A stretch of DNA of 56,740 nucleotides from a virus: positions 1 through 56,740 of IMG/VR virus record IMGVR_UViG_3300009285_001317; one strand, given 5' to 3'. Shown here one piece after another: positions 38,983 to 47,831 of the stretch. The position numbers and the translations under genes are program-made. How positions within the stretch are numbered: position 1 is the stretch's first letter; every line of letters begins with the position of its first letter. The notes under the pieces were generated by a model. That model was not told the origin of the DNA and did no database searches. It saw nothing but the letters and a program-made list of their open reading frames with translations.

Positions 38983-40565
38983 TGTTTAATTTTGTGGTGG
39001 ATGAGAAAAGTGAAGCGATTGATATATTGAATAGATTAAGTAGAGTCCCTTCACAGAAACTTATGAAGCGTATCCAATATAGAGTGGTTTACGGGATGAC
39101 ACCCCAAGGGACTCCAATTGGAGGGAACGACTCTTTAGTAGATCAATGGCAGAAGAAATGGAAGTCTGACCTTAAGAAACTTGATGCCCCGAGGAATGTT
39201 TACGAAGTAATTAAAAAAGTTGTAATGGGTAATCTTCGGCGCGGATTTTTCACTGAGAGCTCTTTGCGAAATATAAAAGGGATTATTAATGGTAATTCAA
39301 TGTCAGCGGGATTCACAGGGAACTGGGGAGATCAAGGCAAAAAAGGAGAGGCCCCCTTCGGCAAAGTTTTAAGGGAGTTAGACAAACTTTTTGCAAGCAA
39401 CAAGGTCACAAATTTATATCCGGCAAACACTCAAATTCATTTTGATTCCAACGGTAAAAGAATCCGTCATGCGAGAGTCGGGGCATTCGTTAAGCGGGAC
39501 CGATGGAGCATGAAAGTGAAAAGTCTGATCCATAGCAAGAAGATCAATCTTAATGCTCCAGTCACAGCATCGGCGCAAGGGATTAAATGGCCCGACTTTG
39601 CAAAGAAATATTTCGGCTTACGAGATTTCCCTTTATCTCCTGAACCGTTCGATAGCAAACGATGGAACAAGGGGAGATGGGGCGCTGATGATTTCTTCAC
39701 TATCACTCCGGGTATGGAAGCCGACGTGATGGGATTTATTTGGAATGACATCAATAGCGTATTGACTGGTGAAAAAAACTTACAGGACGATATTAGCGGA
39801 AGTAGTATGGCGGCAATTAGCAAGGTAGCCAAGATCGAAGAAGGGTTTGAAGATAAAGATTCTGGTGAGAAACAAGGCAGGGACGTTGATGATGTCACTT
39901 GGGACATCGACGCTGAGGAAAGAGCGACACTTGCAGAAGAGTCGTCTGAGTCGTTCTGGCAGCACGCCAGGATTATTAAGAGCGGTAAGTTATCTAAAGA
40001 TGAAGCAGCGCGTGCGAGAGAGATATTGAAAGAAGCGCACCCAGAATTGTATTTTGAAGCGTTTGAGAAACAAACAAAGAAAGGTGCCCGGCGCACAGTC
40101 ACATCTAAATATGATTATATTTTAAAGAAAGCTACTCCGATGAAGGGAGAGCATGTCCCGATTCCAGGGGTAGATGAACCATATAAGGAGCGATCTCATC
40201 AGGTAGTAGCAGAGAGAGGAATTATCGGGAGGCAATACCCTAAGCTGAAGGATCGTAGGCGTCGGAACGCAAGAAAAATGAATGCCCTCAATGAAGTGTT
40301 TCAGGCGGTACGAAGGAAAAAGGCGGCGGTTGCGCCACCTCTCTATCCAACGCATACACCTGGTGGGCCGGCACCGAAAAAAGTGAAAAGGAAAGGGCCT
40401 TATGAAGTATATCCCAGCGGAGAAAACATTGGACTGAAACATCCTACAGGGCGTGAACGTAATATAGAGTCCAGAATTGATACTGAGTCAATCATGGGGA
40501 AATTGAGGTTAGAGGCATTAAGATGGGGATCTTCTCAAAAGAAGAAGCGGGGTAAAAAGAAATGA
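38982..40565 (+). CDS. large structural protein of unknown type
   Basis: A 527-residue protein, starting in the stop of its neighbour (TGATG). The start (ILNRLSRVPSQKLMKRIQYR and on) is reminiscent of tail-completion or virion morphogenesis proteins. The middle is acidic and disordered (EDKDSGEKQGRDVDDV), and the end very basic (GSSQKKKRGKKK). Much longer than usual head-tail proteins; DNA-facing or capsid-bound roles are possible. Not recognised. Confidence 0.55.
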   Translation: MFNFVVDEKSEAIDILNRLSRVPSQKLMKRIQYRVVYGMTPQGTPIGGNDSLVDQWQKKWKSDLKKLDAPRNVYEVIKKVVMGNLRRGFFTESSLRNIKGIINGNSMSAGFTGNWGDQGKKGEAPFGKVLRELDKLFASNKVTNLYPANTQIHFDSNGKRIRHARVGAFVKRDRWSMKVKSLIHSKKINLNAPVTASAQGIKWPDFAKKYFGLRDFPLSPEPFDSKRWNKGRWGADDFFTITPGMEADVMGFIWNDINSVLTGEKNLQDDISGSSMAAISKVAKIEEGFEDKDSGEKQGRDVDDVTWDIDAEERATLAEESSESFWQHARIIKSGKLSKDEAARAREILKEAHPELYFEAFEKQTKKGARRTVTSKYDYILKKATPMKGEHVPIPGVDEPYKERSHQVVAERGIIGRQYPKLKDRRRRNARKMNALNEVFQAVRRKKAAVAPPLYPTHTPGGPAPKKVKRKGPYEVYPSGENIGLKHPTGRERNIESRIDTESIMGKLRLEALRWGSSQKKKRGKKK

Positions 40566-41206
40566 GTGCATTAACAGTACAGAATGCCATCGTTTCTAAA
40601 TTCAGAAGCAATGCGGCTCTCGACGCAGAGTTTTCTGCCACGTTAACTGGAACAGTCACGTCTCTCACGACGGCTGTTACTGGAGTAGGGACCGCATTCA
40701 CAACTGAATTGAAAGTTGGCGATTACATTGGGGACATAACCCACGGATACAGGAAGGTTACGGTAATCACTGACGATACGCACCTGACAATTGAATCAGC
40801 GTTCTTATCAGAGTATGCTGCTGGGGCAACGAAGCGCTCTGACATTAATAAGGGGATGTCGGACAAGCTCAACCTCACGGAGATAGGTAAGACACTGAGG
40901 GTGGTACTTCTTATGACTGCTGATGTAAATGGGATGGCAGCAGGAAGTAGGGTTTTAGTAGGGTATGGTTTTGTACTCGCGTTAGGTTTCTATGAGCCAG
41001 ACATCGAGAAGACCGATGAGAGGATATCCTTCTACGATACCCTGCTACGTAACGCAGTCGATGTCGATCCAACCTTCGGGAATGTTTGCGAAGGAATTAC
41101 TGACATGGAAACTTTTGATGTCGGGGAGAATTTTGACGCTGAGGGAGTCTATGAGGGGAATTTACCTCTCATGTGCTACAAGATGGAAACCCGAGGCGCC
41201 CGTTGA
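40562..41206 (+). CDS. tail terminator-like protein with inserted beta domain
   Basis: A 214-residue protein, ATGA-coupled. The N-terminal helix and the C-terminal part (VLVGYGFVLALGFYE... and DTLLRNAVDVDPTF) fit a tail-terminator or neck protein. Residues about 25-95 are an inserted beta domain (GVGTAFTTELKVGDYIGDIT, VTVITDDTHLTIESAF) like those in the capsid and tail tube proteins. The family is inferred from order; the insertion is seen directly. Confidence 0.55.
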   Translation: MSALTVQNAIVSKFRSNAALDAEFSATLTGTVTSLTTAVTGVGTAFTTELKVGDYIGDITHGYRKVTVITDDTHLTIESAFLSEYAAGATKRSDINKGMSDKLNLTEIGKTLRVVLLMTADVNGMAAGSRVLVGYGFVLALGFYEPDIEKTDERISFYDTLLRNAVDVDPTFGNVCEGITDMETFDVGENFDAEGVYEGNLPLMCYKMETRGAR

Positions 41207-41207
41207 T

Positions 41208-41402
41208 ATGGCCCAGATTATATGCGGCTGCGGTCGTAAATTATTCGACGGCCTCATTTTTAAGGGAGTCAGCGTCGCGCAGTTCAGCCTGGGGTTTGCA
41301 AATATAAAGTGTAAAAATTGCTCTCGATGGAACGAGAGAATAGACGCCCGGATATTTCTCGGGGTAGATTTAAACTATGATTTCAGGGGAGATGTGAAAT
41401 GA
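41208..41402 (+). CDS. Com-like zinc-binding protein
   Basis: A 64-residue protein. MAQIICGCGRKLFDG near the start, and IKCKNCSRWNER further on, give the four-cysteine layout of the Mu Com family. Mu Com binds the mom messenger and allows its translation. Here it starts a base after the tail protein stop and ends in ATGA overlap with the first glycosyltransferase. Confidence 0.7.
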   Translation: MAQIICGCGRKLFDGLIFKGVSVAQFSLGFANIKCKNCSRWNERIDARIFLGVDLNYDFRGDVK

Positions 41403-42223
41403 AAAACAGACTTGGTGGTTCAATGTTTATCCGAAACGGTATTCGGTATGATTACTGTTTCAGGGAGGCGCTGGCAAGCCTCTGTGCTGTGTGTGATGAA
41501 GTAGTTATCCTTGATGCCGGCAGTGATGACGGGACGATAGACGTGCTTAAAGAGATCGCTGCGAATACGGTAAATCTGACACTGTATACCGGCGCAACAT
41601 GGGAGTGTGAGCGCCCAGGGTATCCCGGCAAAGACCGGCTTGCAGTTCTGGCAAACCAGGCCAAGGATTTGTTGAGCCCAGCATGTAACTGGCATTTTAT
41701 GCTTCAGGCCGACGAAGTGATTCACGAGGATTCGTTTCCCGCGATCAGGAAGATTGTGGAAGAGGATGACCCTGCAATGCTGGCCGTTGCTGTGAGACGG
41801 TTGAATTTATACGGCGATATGAATCATCACGTCAGACTTGGGGATATGCCGGCAGGCTTCGGTAAACCCTGCAACGATGCCCCTATTCGGTTAGCGAGGC
41901 GTCAATATGTAGCCCTCGGAGATGCTGAATCCCTCGGAGGAGTCCCTTCCCACAGCGACTTCAATTTCGATTATGTGGACCGCATCATTACTTTTCATTA
42001 CGGGTATGTACGCAACCCGATAGTGGAAGTCAATAAGGTTCTTGATATGCAGGGGTGGTTCGGCTGTGGGCAAGATGAGCGGATTAAAAGAATGAAGGCT
42101 GAATCAAAACCTTATGACCCATTTGAGATAATGCCGAGAGAATGCCACGAGGAGCTTCGTATTACGCATCCGAGTTTTTCAAGACAGTGGGTAAGCCAGA
42201 GAGAGGGGATGTTGAAATGGTAA
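41399..42223 (+). CDS. glycosyltransferase family 2
   Basis: A 274-residue protein, ATGA start. VCDEVVILDAGSDDGTIDVL is the nucleotide-sugar binding strand with the D...SDDGT motif, and MLQADEVIHEDS supplies the DxD-like acidic pair (ADE). A large substrate part follows. It transfers a sugar to an unknown acceptor. First of a block of carbohydrate genes. Confidence 0.75.
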   Translation: MKNRLGGSMFIRNGIRYDYCFREALASLCAVCDEVVILDAGSDDGTIDVLKEIAANTVNLTLYTGATWECERPGYPGKDRLAVLANQAKDLLSPACNWHFMLQADEVIHEDSFPAIRKIVEEDDPAMLAVAVRRLNLYGDMNHHVRLGDMPAGFGKPCNDAPIRLARRQYVALGDAESLGGVPSHSDFNFDYVDRIITFHYGYVRNPIVEVNKVLDMQGWFGCGQDERIKRMKAESKPYDPFEIMPRECHEELRITHPSFSRQWVSQREGMLKW

Positions 42224-42843
42224 AAGCTATTTGCAATGTCCCTGGTAGCCTTGAATTGCTGGAGGCATTGACCCGTGTAATAATCGGGACAAGAACAGGG
42301 TCCATGATCGACGTTTGTTGTGGTGAGGCACATATCACCAAGAAGCTGAATCAGTTTCAAACGAGAGTGGCTGTTGACGTACAGGAAAGGTTCCCGGATG
42401 CTCCAGGTGTACAATTCTACGTCGCAGATATATTTAAAGAGCACCACATATTCGACAATCGTTACGATGTCTCAATATGTCACGACGCCATTGAGCACTT
42501 CAGTAAAGAAGAAGGCCGCTATCTTATGCGTTTAATTGAGAACATATCGGATGTTTGCATGTTCTTTACCCCGATGCAGGGGTTCGACTCAGATATTGAT
42601 TACGAGCCACAAAAAGCATCCCATACCGTCAAGGAGGCCACTGGGGTCGAGTATCCTGATTGTCACAAGAGCGGCTGGCTTCCGCATGAGTTTGAGAAGA
42701 CTGATTATGCCGTTCTTGAGTTCCCTTGTTGGCACGGAGAAATGGGCGCTTTTGTATTTTGGCGGTCGTCAGATACAATGGACGAATTCAATAGGGCGTG
42801 TGAATTACTTATGCCCTATGGTGTGACGAGGATAGTATCATGA
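42217..42843 (+). CDS. SAM-dependent methyltransferase-like
   Basis: A 208-residue protein from ATG 42217. SMIDVCCGEAHITKKLNQFQ is motif I, and YDVSICHDAIEHFSKEEG is the catalytic strand with the DxxEH pattern of class I methyltransferases. The end (CELLMPYGVTRIVS) overlaps the next gene. It overlaps the end of the glycosyltransferase by a few bases. Substrate probably a sugar or surface molecule. Confidence 0.7.
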   Translation: MVKAICNVPGSLELLEALTRVIIGTRTGSMIDVCCGEAHITKKLNQFQTRVAVDVQERFPDAPGVQFYVADIFKEHHIFDNRYDVSICHDAIEHFSKEEGRYLMRLIENISDVCMFFTPMQGFDSDIDYEPQKASHTVKEATGVEYPDCHKSGWLPHEFEKTDYAVLEFPCWHGEMGAFVFWRSSDTMDEFNRACELLMPYGVTRIVS

Positions 42844-43619
42844 TAATCGACTGCACGACATTCTTTAACGAGTTCGACCTGCTCGTCTTAAGGCTTAATT
42901 ATCTGAAAGACTCGGTGGATTACTTTGTTATTGCTGAGGGCACAGAAGGGCACAGCGGAATACCGAAGCCTTTATACTTGAAGGAAGTCCTTGAGAAGAG
43001 AGAACTCGATTTGCCGTATGAGAAGATAATCCATGTCGTTGTAGACGACATGCCACCGATAGTCAACGGCAACTGTTGGCCGCGTGAACGTCATTCGAGA
43101 AATAAGATTCTGAGCTATTTAACCCATCTTAAAGATGACGACATTGTTATGTATTCTGACATGGATGAGATACCGGATAAAAGGTTTATCGGTAAGACAG
43201 GGACTTTCCCTATGCCCTTATGTTATTACTGGCTCAATGTTGTCGGGGCTTATCCTGAAGGCGTTACTCCTATATTATGGAACGGGACGTTCGCTTTTCC
43301 ATATTCCGTAATAAAGACAACTGATTTCCAAACTCTCAGGGACACGGTAGCGCAACACCCGAAAGTTCATACCGGATGGGCCGGCTGGCATTTCTCTTAT
43401 CTCGGGAAGGATGATTTCATAAGAACGAAGATAAAGAATAGCGCCCACAAAGAGAACGATAACGATACGGGTGTAAACTTTCATCTTCACCGAATACAAA
43501 ATTTCATCAATGGCAGTAGGGAGTCCCTAAGTGAGATCCCATTCGATACGGCGCATCTTCCCGATTATCTGGTCAATAATAGAGAGAAGTTTTTGCGGCA
43601 TATATGGAGACCAGCATAA
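42840..43619 (+). CDS. GT17-like glycosyltransferase
   Basis: A 259-residue protein, ATGA start. MIIDCTTFFNEFDLLVLRLN, YFVIAEGTEGHSGIPKPLYL, DDIVMYSDMDEIPD (DxD) and GWAGWHFSYLG are typical of the GT17 family. In animals this family adds bisecting GlcNAc; phage and bacterial members have unknown acceptors. Part of the same operon. Confidence 0.75.
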   Translation: MIIDCTTFFNEFDLLVLRLNYLKDSVDYFVIAEGTEGHSGIPKPLYLKEVLEKRELDLPYEKIIHVVVDDMPPIVNGNCWPRERHSRNKILSYLTHLKDDDIVMYSDMDEIPDKRFIGKTGTFPMPLCYYWLNVVGAYPEGVTPILWNGTFAFPYSVIKTTDFQTLRDTVAQHPKVHTGWAGWHFSYLGKDDFIRTKIKNSAHKENDNDTGVNFHLHRIQNFINGSRESLSEIPFDTAHLPDYLVNNREKFLRHIWRPA

Positions 43620-44176
43620 TGAAAGTGCAATTCGGGAGTGGGGATAATATATTGGCGGGTTGGGTTAATACTGATGTAGATAAACCCTCGTGGCATCCGT
43701 CAATTCCTATAGACATCTGCCAACCATTGCCATACAAAGATAATTCAGTAAGGCTTATTTTCTGCGAACACGTTATTGAACATATTACGCACGGAGAAGC
43801 AGTTAAGTTTCTTAAAGAAGCCTACAGGGTATTACAACCGAAAGGGGTTATACGTTTGGCATTCCCAGACGTTGAAAGAATATCTCGGTGCTCTCAGTCA
43901 TATATCCAGGAACTTCAAAAAGTTGGAATGTCAGACGGGACACTTCTTACCTGTATTGAAAATATTATCCATAACCATGAGCATAAAGCATTCTGGACAG
44001 CATCTATAATGAAAACGATTCTCAATGCGGTTGGTTTTTTTACCATAGATGCGAGCCTCGGCAAGTCTGAATACTTTCCTGAGTTAAGAGGACTTGAATG
44101 TAAAGGGCAGACAAACAATGGCATTAATAATTTCATTAACTTTATTGAAACATCTGTCGTTGAGGGAATGAAGTGA
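43619..44176 (+). CDS. class I methyltransferase-like
   Basis: A 185-residue protein. QFGSGDNILAGWVNTDVDKP, VRLIFCEHVIEHITHGEAVK and EAYRVLQPKGVIRLAFPDVE are methyltransferase type 11 features. ATG 43619 overlaps the preceding stop. Probably modifies a glycan or other surface group. It may use the products of neighbours. Confidence 0.75.
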   Translation: MKVQFGSGDNILAGWVNTDVDKPSWHPSIPIDICQPLPYKDNSVRLIFCEHVIEHITHGEAVKFLKEAYRVLQPKGVIRLAFPDVERISRCSQSYIQELQKVGMSDGTLLTCIENIIHNHEHKAFWTASIMKTILNAVGFFTIDASLGKSEYFPELRGLECKGQTNNGINNFINFIETSVVEGMK

Positions 44177-44703
44177 GAAAGGTTTTTATTGACTGCGGGG
44201 CTCACAAAGGAGAATCTTATGCGAAATTTCTCCGCGACGTTAAGGATCACGAGTTGTGGGGATATTATTCTTTTGAAGCTAACCCAGGACTCGATTGCCC
44301 AACACCAAACCTTATTCGTAAAGCCGTATGGGTAGAGGATGGGAGAACATATCTTTTCAAAGGGGCTCATGACGATCTCACTCTCGGGTATACAATTATG
44401 TCGGATGCATATGCTTCAATCGAAAAAGTTACCCCTTATGCAATGGTTTATACCATTGATTTCAGTAGATGGGTTCGTGAGAATTTCAGCAAAGATGATC
44501 ACATAGAGTTAAAACTGAATATTGAAGGGGCGGAGTTTGCTGTTCTTAAGAAAATGATTGACGAGGGCACAATTGATTATATAAATCGTTTGTATGTTCA
44601 TTGGCACTCCATGCAGTACGATCATCGGGGGCTTATTACCCCTATCTTGAAGGACATAAAAGAGAGAGGAATCCCTATGGACTTCTGGGACATTACAAAA
44701 TGA
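44173..44703 (+). CDS. FkbM-like methyltransferase
   Basis: A 176-residue protein, GTG 44173. [20 protein letters not shown] is motif I with DCGAHKG, and [20 protein letters not shown] is the conserved FkbM IEGAE segment. FkbM enzymes put methyl groups on hydroxyls of sugars and polyketides. It completes a set with two other methyltransferases. Confidence 0.78.
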   Translation: MRKVFIDCGAHKGESYAKFLRDVKDHELWGYYSFEANPGLDCPTPNLIRKAVWVEDGRTYLFKGAHDDLTLGYTIMSDAYASIEKVTPYAMVYTIDFSRWVRENFSKDDHIELKLNIEGAEFAVLKKMIDEGTIDYINRLYVHWHSMQYDHRGLITPILKDIKERGIPMDFWDITK

Positions 44704-45236
44704 ACAGATTATTCGTAGGGAAACATACATATGGGCATACCAACATTGCCCTGAACTTCTGGGATGGGGATGTCGCTGTTTGCCGGATAGGGGCTTATTG
44801 TTCTATCTCTACGGGGATTTCAGTATTTTTGGGAGGGGACCACAGGCATGACTGGGTTACAACCTTTCCATTCCCTGAGAGGTGGAGAGTAAAACAGATA
44901 AAATGTGATGAAAAGTCTCATCGCGGGAAAGGAGATGTGATAATAGGGAACGACGTTTGGATAGGCTCGGACGTTACGATATTATCTGGCGTGACAATTG
45001 GAGATGGGGCCGTAATAGGTGCCTGTAGCGTTGTGACGAAAGATGTTCCGTCCTACTCAGTGGTAGCCGGCAATCCTGCGAGGGTCAAGAAACTAAGATT
45101 CAGTGAGGTACAAATACAGAACTTATTGAACCTGAAATGGTGGGAGTGGAATGACGAGAAAGTTTTAGAAGCCATACCACTACTGCTCAATAGCGATATA
45201 GATAAATTTTTAAACACGTACAAAGGGGAGAATTAA
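44700..45236 (+). CDS. hexapeptide-repeat acetyltransferase
   Basis: A 178-residue protein. The repeated I/V-G-x-x-x-x hexapeptides ([33 protein letters not shown]) form a left-handed beta helix, and [16 protein letters not shown] holds the catalytic His of CatB/xenobiotic-type O-acetyltransferases. It acetylates a hydroxyl, probably of a sugar. Confidence 0.85.
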   Translation: MNRLFVGKHTYGHTNIALNFWDGDVAVCRIGAYCSISTGISVFLGGDHRHDWVTTFPFPERWRVKQIKCDEKSHRGKGDVIIGNDVWIGSDVTILSGVTIGDGAVIGACSVVTKDVPSYSVVAGNPARVKKLRFSEVQIQNLLNLKWWEWNDEKVLEAIPLLLNSDIDKFLNTYKGEN

Positions 45237-46768
45237 TGTTAACCGTAAGCGTTGCCGTCATGAATCCTGACACAGAGATGTTCAAAAAAATGGTCACATC
45301 TCTCGTCAAGCATACGCCTGAGATGTCGAAACTTATTGTCTTCGATAATGACCCGGAGAATGACGCATGGGTGAAGTGTATCGACGAAGAACTGCCCACT
45401 CATATTGCATTCATAAGACAGAAGGTGGGGGTTAATATTGGTTTTGGTGCGGCACATAATATGAACCTCGAAGAAGCGGATACCCCATACTTTGCCGTGC
45501 TGAATGACGATGTGGAGTTCTTCGAGAACTGGAGCTCTCCGATGATTGAGACGCTTCAGGATGAGAAAGTTGGGCAGGTCGGAATGATGACGCATCAGTG
45601 CAATTCTCTCAATGCAAAGGCCCAGGGGTATTACACGGAGACGGATAACCCGGAATATGTCGAGGGGTCCTGCTTCATGATGAGGACATCGGTAGCGAAG
45701 CAGTTCGGACTCTTCGATCCAGCATATGAGTTTGCGTACTACGAGGATGGGGATCTGAGCCTCCGTCTGAGAAAGGCCGGGTATATTTTAAAAGCCATCA
45801 ATACGAGATGGATACATTACCGGGCCAAGACTTCATCTAAGAACCCTGTCGATATAAGAGGACATCAGCTTAATAACGAGCACGTATTTAAATCCCGGTG
45901 GAACAATTACATTGCAAATAAGAAATTCACTCCCCTGATGGTGGTGAAACGTGGCGGGGCATATGGTGACGTGTTTTTGCTTGAGCCAGTATTGGAGGCC
46001 CTGAAAAAGAAGTATGGCTGTGCTATCGCGATCATGAGTCAGGTCCCGGAAATGTTGATCCACAGCCCCAATATTGACGGGCACTTCCAGTATCAGGCAC
46101 CAGCCCAATGCGAATACTTCGTGGACCTCGATTATTCATACGAAAGGGATTTCAGGAAGCATATAGTCGATGCGTACGCGCAGCTTTCTGGTGTCACCGT
46201 TACGCGGAAACATGGGACAGTCTATACGTCTGCTGCTGACCAGAAGACAGTCGGCAGAATGCTGAATGGTCTCGAGGGTTTCGTGACTGTCGATCTCAGC
46301 ACAACATGGGGAGCGAAACAGTGGCCGAAAGAGCAATACGGTAAATTAATCCTTGCCTTGAAAGATATGGGCAAGACGGTTGTGGGGATAGGGAAGACAG
46401 ATCAGTACATAGGGAACGTGGGGATCGACTACAATTATGTGAATGTGTTAACCCCTCTCCAGACGGCAGAGTTCATGTCACATGCAGACATGCACATAGG
46501 GCACGAAGGATTACTCGGACATTTCGCCCAGGCGATTAATATAAAGCACGTCATAATGTACGGCTGCACATCTCCAGAGTTCGTGAGCGATACTTCTTTG
46601 GAGACATGGCAAGGGGTGATAAGCCCCCTGGCTTGTCAGGGTTGTCGGCATAGGTTCGCAGCGGGATGTAGCGTGCATTGCCACCGTGACAATGCCTGCA
46701 TGAAGGCAATCACTGTTGATATGGTGCTCGATAAAGTCGGGACGTTCAGCGAGGCACTGACCGTATGA
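45236..46768 (+). CDS. two-domain glycosyltransferase (GT2 plus GT9-like)
   Basis: A 510-residue protein. Residues 1-220 are a GT2 domain (KLIVFDNDPEND, NIGFGAAHNMNLEEADTPYF, FAVLNDDVEFF, VEGSCFMMRTS). From about 235 on comes a GT-B domain (VVKRGGAYGDVFLLEPVLEA, VTVDLSTTWGAKQWPKEQY, MHIGHEGLLGHFAQAINIKH) like the heptosyltransferases of family 9. Two transferases in one chain could add two sugars in succession. A fusion is seen directly; specificity is unknown. Confidence 0.8.
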   Translation: MLTVSVAVMNPDTEMFKKMVTSLVKHTPEMSKLIVFDNDPENDAWVKCIDEELPTHIAFIRQKVGVNIGFGAAHNMNLEEADTPYFAVLNDDVEFFENWSSPMIETLQDEKVGQVGMMTHQCNSLNAKAQGYYTETDNPEYVEGSCFMMRTSVAKQFGLFDPAYEFAYYEDGDLSLRLRKAGYILKAINTRWIHYRAKTSSKNPVDIRGHQLNNEHVFKSRWNNYIANKKFTPLMVVKRGGAYGDVFLLEPVLEALKKKYGCAIAIMSQVPEMLIHSPNIDGHFQYQAPAQCEYFVDLDYSYERDFRKHIVDAYAQLSGVTVTRKHGTVYTSAADQKTVGRMLNGLEGFVTVDLSTTWGAKQWPKEQYGKLILALKDMGKTVVGIGKTDQYIGNVGIDYNYVNVLTPLQTAEFMSHADMHIGHEGLLGHFAQAINIKHVIMYGCTSPEFVSDTSLETWQGVISPLACQGCRHRFAAGCSVHCHRDNACMKAITVDMVLDKVGTFSEALTV

Positions 46769-47745
46769 AGATCACCTATTGCAAGGCCAACGACAACGGG
46801 CAGGGCCATTACCGCATGGAGAACCCCGCAAGGCTTATGTCTCAGGACCACCAGGTTGAATGCCGGAAGGGGTTCAACCTGTCGGATAGGCTGCTTGTAG
46901 AAAGCGACCTCGTTATATTGCAGATGCAGGCTGAGGAATCGTGGATAGGCGTTATAGAAGAGGGGCATAAGAACGGCTGTAAATATGCGTATGAACTCGA
47001 TGACAATATCTTCGCTTTCCCGAAGGATTTTATCTTAAAGAAGTTCTGGACCAATGAGGTCATAGGAAAGGCCGCAAAGGTCATTAAGGCTTGCGATGCC
47101 GTGATCACATCGACAGTACCTCTGGCCTATGTCGTGGGTGGGTACAGCGAGAACGTGAATCTGATGCCGAACTTCATTACGGCAGAACCCGATGGAGAAT
47201 TCCAGGAGCACAAGAATGTGCGAATTGGCTGGGCCGGTTCGGGGGTCCACAATATCGACTTTGATAATTACGTTGTCAACGCGCTCTTAAACATCAAGGA
47301 GATATACGGCGACCGTGTGGAACTGATATTTGTCGGGTGGATGCCCCCGGCGCTGAGAGGGATCGCTTCTTTTTTCCCATTCAGGCAACCCGGCGAGTAC
47401 CTGAACTTCATGAGGACCCTCGGGATTGACATCGGGATTGCACCGTGCAAGACGTTCGACTTCAACCAGAAGCGCTCGAACGTAAAGTTCCTGGAATACT
47501 CGATCAATAAAACTGTCACCGTGGCTTCCGACATATATCCGTACCGGACCAGCATCCCGATGAGCGCCGGCTATGTGGTCAGGAATAAGACCCATGAGTG
47601 GATTAAGACACTCAGTAATCTGATCGAGAACGGGACAACGAGGAAACGTATGGCGGAAACAGCGTATTCCTTCGTGAAAAGACATTACATGCTGGCCGAC
47701 CAGAAAGATCGGATTCAGAATATGTATATCAGAATTATGAATTAA
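46765..47745 (+). CDS. GT-B glycosyltransferase
   Basis: A 326-residue protein, ATGA-coupled. Residues about 60-130 hold an N-terminal Rossmann part (YAYELDDNIF). RIGWAGSGVHNIDF, VELIFVGWMPPALRG, FKQRSNVKFLEYSI-like segments and a C-terminal domain match family 4 transferases. Closes the carbohydrate block; a terminator follows. Confidence 0.7.
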   Translation: MKITYCKANDNGQGHYRMENPARLMSQDHQVECRKGFNLSDRLLVESDLVILQMQAEESWIGVIEEGHKNGCKYAYELDDNIFAFPKDFILKKFWTNEVIGKAAKVIKACDAVITSTVPLAYVVGGYSENVNLMPNFITAEPDGEFQEHKNVRIGWAGSGVHNIDFDNYVVNALLNIKEIYGDRVELIFVGWMPPALRGIASFFPFRQPGEYLNFMRTLGIDIGIAPCKTFDFNQKRSNVKFLEYSINKTVTVASDIYPYRTSIPMSAGYVVRNKTHEWIKTLSNLIENGTTRKRMAETAYSFVKRHYMLADQKDRIQNMYIRIMN

Positions 47746-47770
47746 AGAAAACAATTTAACCCCTGAAATT

Positions 47771-47805
47771 AAAGACCTGATAGTCACAAGCTGTCAGGTC
47801 TTTTT
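47771..47805 (+). terminator. terminator before tail tube gene
   Basis: A perfect 10-bp stem AAAGACCTGA (47771-47780) with TCAGGTCTTT (47794-47803), a 13-base loop and a T-run TTTTT. It lies 26 bases before the tail tube ATG. Its core matches the hairpin upstream of the capsid gene. Confidence 0.8.
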
Positions 47806-47831
47806 ATTTCAACCAAAGGAGGGAATAAGCA

